Assembly (NCBI RefSeq): GCF_013186535.1 | Contig: NZ_JABMCZ010000002.1 | Location: forward strand, 496,001 to 560,000 | Length of the DNA: 64,000 nt | Direction: 5' to 3' | DNA from: Nocardia terpenica | GTDB taxonomy: Bacteria; Actinomycetota; Actinomycetes; Mycobacteriales; Mycobacteriaceae | Shown here: piece by piece, positions 62,392 to 64,000 of the stretch | How positions within the stretch are numbered: position 1 is the stretch's first letter | Layout of the letters: each line of letters begins with the position of its first letter | Translations under genes and position numbers: made by a program | The notes under the pieces: model-generated | What the model was told of the DNA's origin: nothing | The model's database searches: none | The model's input: the letters and a program-made list of their open reading frames with translations, nothing else

Positions 62392-62624
62392 GCCTGCCGC
62401 ACCACTTTCCAGTCCTCGATGACGGTGTTGGCCAGCAGCGCCTCGGCGATCTTCTCGAGCTCCGCGTCGTCGACACTGTCGTCCACGTCGAGTTCGAATC
62501 GCTTGCCCTGCCGCACATCCGAGACGCCCGGGAAGCCCAGGCGCCCGAGCGCGCCGACGATGGCCTGACCCTGCGGATCCAGGATCTCGGCCTTCGGCAT
62601 CACCTCGACCACGACTCGTGCCAC
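62388..62624 (-). CDS. purS: Phosphoribosylformylglycinamidine synthase subunit PurS
   Basis: A 78-residue structural subunit linking PurL and PurQ, beginning MARVVVEVMPKAEILDPQG with the typical RxGKxFELDVD core. Full length for the family. Confidence 0.95.
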   Translation of the reverse strand: MARVVVEVMPKAEILDPQGQAIVGALGRLGFPGVSDVRQGKRFELDVDDSVDDAELEKIAEALLANTVIEDWKVVRQA

Positions 62625-62707
62625 GCGTTGCTCCTCACGCTGGTGGGGGATTACCAGGCCAGCGTAGTTGTCGGCGCGGCCGGACCGCGCGCCGGGGCGG
62701 GCCGAAC

Positions 62708-62713
62708 TAGGGT
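62708..62713 (+). promoter_or_regulatory. -10 element for a leaderless transcript
   Basis: TAGGGT ends six bases before the ATG of the MBL-fold gene. Confidence 0.45.
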
Positions 62714-62719
62714 GAACGC

Positions 62720-63364
62720 ATGCGCATAGCCCACTTCGGCCATTCCTGCGTTCTCGTGGAGTTGCACGGCGCGAAGATCCTGTTCGACCCGGGCAATTTC
62801 TCCCACGGTTTCGAGGGCATCACCGGACTCGACGCGATCGCGGTGACGCACCAGCATCCCGATCACATCGATCCCCTGCGGATCGACGCGTTGATCGAGG
62901 CGAATCCGGGCGCCCGGCTGCTCAGCGATCCGCAGACCGCGCAATTGCGCGGCGGCGCTTGGGAACCCGTGCATGCCGGTGCCGTGCTGAGCGTCGGCGA
63001 GGTCCGGATCACCGGTGGCGGCGGGCGGCACGCGGTGATCCACCCGGAGCTGCCGGTCATCGACAACACCGTGTTCCAGCTGGGCACCGCCGACGATCCG
63101 GCGGAGTTCGTCCACCCCGGCGACTCGCTGTGGGTGCCGCCGGTGCGGGTGGGCGTGCTCGCCGTGCCGGCGGTGGCTCCCTGGATGAAGATCAGCGAGT
63201 CGGTCGACTACCTGCGCGCGGTCTCGCCCCGGGTCGCCGTCCCCATCCACTACGGCATCATCGCCGACCAGGCCCAGGGCATCTATTTCGGCAGGCTGAA
63301 CGAGATGCGGCCGGTGGATACGGAATTCACGGTGATCGAGCCGGAGGACCATACCGAGTTGTGA
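62720..63364 (+). CDS. MBL-fold metallo-hydrolase (UlaG-like)
   Basis: A 214-residue metallo-beta-lactamase-fold enzyme with the metal motif THQHPDHID near residue 52 and HYGII near 190. The opening AHFGHSCVLVEL is that of the UlaG-like branch, which hydrolyses lactones or phosphodiesters; substrate unknown. ATG 62720 has a leaderless-type promoter. Divergent from purS. Its stop codon touches hairpin copy 7. Confidence 0.85.
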   Translation: MRIAHFGHSCVLVELHGAKILFDPGNFSHGFEGITGLDAIAVTHQHPDHIDPLRIDALIEANPGARLLSDPQTAQLRGGAWEPVHAGAVLSVGEVRITGGGGRHAVIHPELPVIDNTVFQLGTADDPAEFVHPGDSLWVPPVRVGVLAVPAVAPWMKISESVDYLRAVSPRVAVPIHYGIIADQAQGIYFGRLNEMRPVDTEFTVIEPEDHTEL

Positions 63365-63408
63365 TCCTTTGTGGTCCCGGCCAAAAACGCGCCGGGACCA
63401 CAAAGGAT
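63364..63408 (+). repeat. CAAAAGC-loop hairpin element, copy 7 (extended stem)
   Basis: The core GCCGGGA stem with loop CAAAAACGC is extended to a perfect 18-bp stem (arms 63364-63381 and 63391-63408), starting on the last base of the MBL gene stop codon. Confidence 0.88.
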
Positions 63409-63477
63409 GACCGGCACCGAGACCACAAAGGACGACCGGCACCGGGACCACAAAGGATGACCGGCACCGGGACCACG
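63391..63477 (+). repeat. 25-bp tandem array following copy 7
   Basis: Three and a half units of GGGACCACAAAGGATGACCG plus GCACC, again the right arm of the adjacent hairpin plus a fixed spacer. Confidence 0.85.
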
Positions 63478-63483
63478 GGGGGC

Positions 63484-64000
63484 CTACCGGGAGTACGTCG
63501 CCAGGAACAGGGCCTCGGCCAGGGCCATGTTCTCGATTTCGCTGGGGTCCACGCTCTCGTTGGGGGCGTGGATCAGGCACTTGGGTTCCTCGACGCCGAT
63601 GAGCATGATCTCCGCGTTCGGGTAGGTGTCGGCGAAGACGTTGCACAGCGGGATGGAGCCGCCCTGGCCGGCGGTGGTGGCCTCGCGGCCGTAGGCGGCG
63701 ACGAAGGCGGCCTCCATCGCCGTGCGGGCCGGGCCGCCGGTGCCGGAGCGGAAGGGCGCGCCGGTGCCCTCGGTCTCGACGGTCACCCGGGCGTGCCAGG
63801 GGGTGTGCGACTCCAGGTGCGCGGTGAGCGCCTTCAAGGCCTGCTCCGGGTCGACACCCGGCGGGATGCGCAGGTTGAGCCGGGCCCGGGCACGCGGCTG
63901 GATGGCGGCCGAGGAACCGACCACCGACGGCACGTCCATGCCCAGCACCGTCAATGCCGCACGCGCCCAGGCCATATCGGCGACCGAACCGTCCCCGAGC
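63484..64000 (-). CDS. M20 family peptidase/dipeptidase, C-terminal part
   Basis: The last 171 codons of an M20-type metallopeptidase; the gene runs off the right edge. Visible are the dimerisation-domain end (RARARLNLRIPPGVDPEQAL), EGTGAPFRSGTGGPA, and the C-terminal metal-site region GGSIPLCNVF and HAPNESVD with a conserved His. Members cleave dipeptides or remove acyl groups from amino acids. The catalytic N-terminal half is outside the window. Confidence 0.82.
   Translation of the reverse strand, partial: LGDGSVADMAWARAALTVLGMDVPSVVGSSAAIQPRARARLNLRIPPGVDPEQALKALTAHLESHTPWHARVTVETEGTGAPFRSGTGGPARTAMEAAFVAAYGREATTAGQGGSIPLCNVFADTYPNAEIMLIGVEEPKCLIHAPNESVDPSEIENMALAEALFLATYSR

Overview
The window is high-GC actinobacterial DNA, most likely Nocardia or a close relative. 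Evidence for this is long conserved gene order with the Mycobacterium tuberculosis block from about Rv0784 to Rv0824c, a nocobactin/mycobactin-type salicylate synthase, mycothiol and lipomannan genes, and many transcripts that look leaderless. The genus is inferred from recognised families and gene order; no database search was made.

Layout. 1-634: 5' part of a salicylate synthase gene behind two IdeR boxes. 748-4622: glycerophospholipid acyltransferase pair plsB and a HAD-plsC fusion. 4627-6386: polyprenol-phosphate mannose synthase, a 58-residue protein and a membrane protein. 6387-9287: tRNA-Glu/Asp/Phe cluster, a butyrolactone-receptor-like TetR gene and tRNA-Lys, separated by long non-coding stretches. 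9417-17056: DUF937 protein, acyl-ACP desaturase, dusB, an IS630-type insertion inside a tandem repeat, LytR-CpsA-Psr protein, phoU. 17117-23947: MFS exporter, the phosphate operon pstSCAB behind a PHO box, then mshD. 23944-29063: glnR-mshD, lmeA-thiX, a polycysteine leader peptide ahead of DUF4395-rhodanese-sseC genes, and a 31-residue membrane peptide joined to a nitrobindin-like protein. 29314-35318: cydABDC. 35504-39763: pabC, ygfZ-MOSC-asparaginase, DUF3073. 40084-62624: purM, purF, purL, purQ and purS, interrupted by an alpha/beta hydrolase-TetR pair, a dipeptide-type ABC transporter operon, membrane proteins, a GT87 mannosyltransferase, an M18 aminopeptidase and a MarR/binding-protein pair. 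62720-64000: MBL-fold hydrolase and part of an M20 peptidase.

How it works together: the purine genes give the first half of IMP synthesis. pst and phoU handle phosphate uptake. The cysteine-coding leader should tie a sulfur-transfer operon to cysteine supply. cydABDC builds and assembles cytochrome bd. The mannosyltransferases, LmeA and LCP serve the cell envelope.

The most unusual feature is a family of short hairpins (7-bp or longer stem around a CAAAAGC-type loop). There are ten copies at seven loci, most of them right after stop codons and several followed by tandem repeats built from the right arm of the hairpin plus a locus-specific spacer. Stems vary with compensating changes. One copy pair and its array are read in frame inside cydD.
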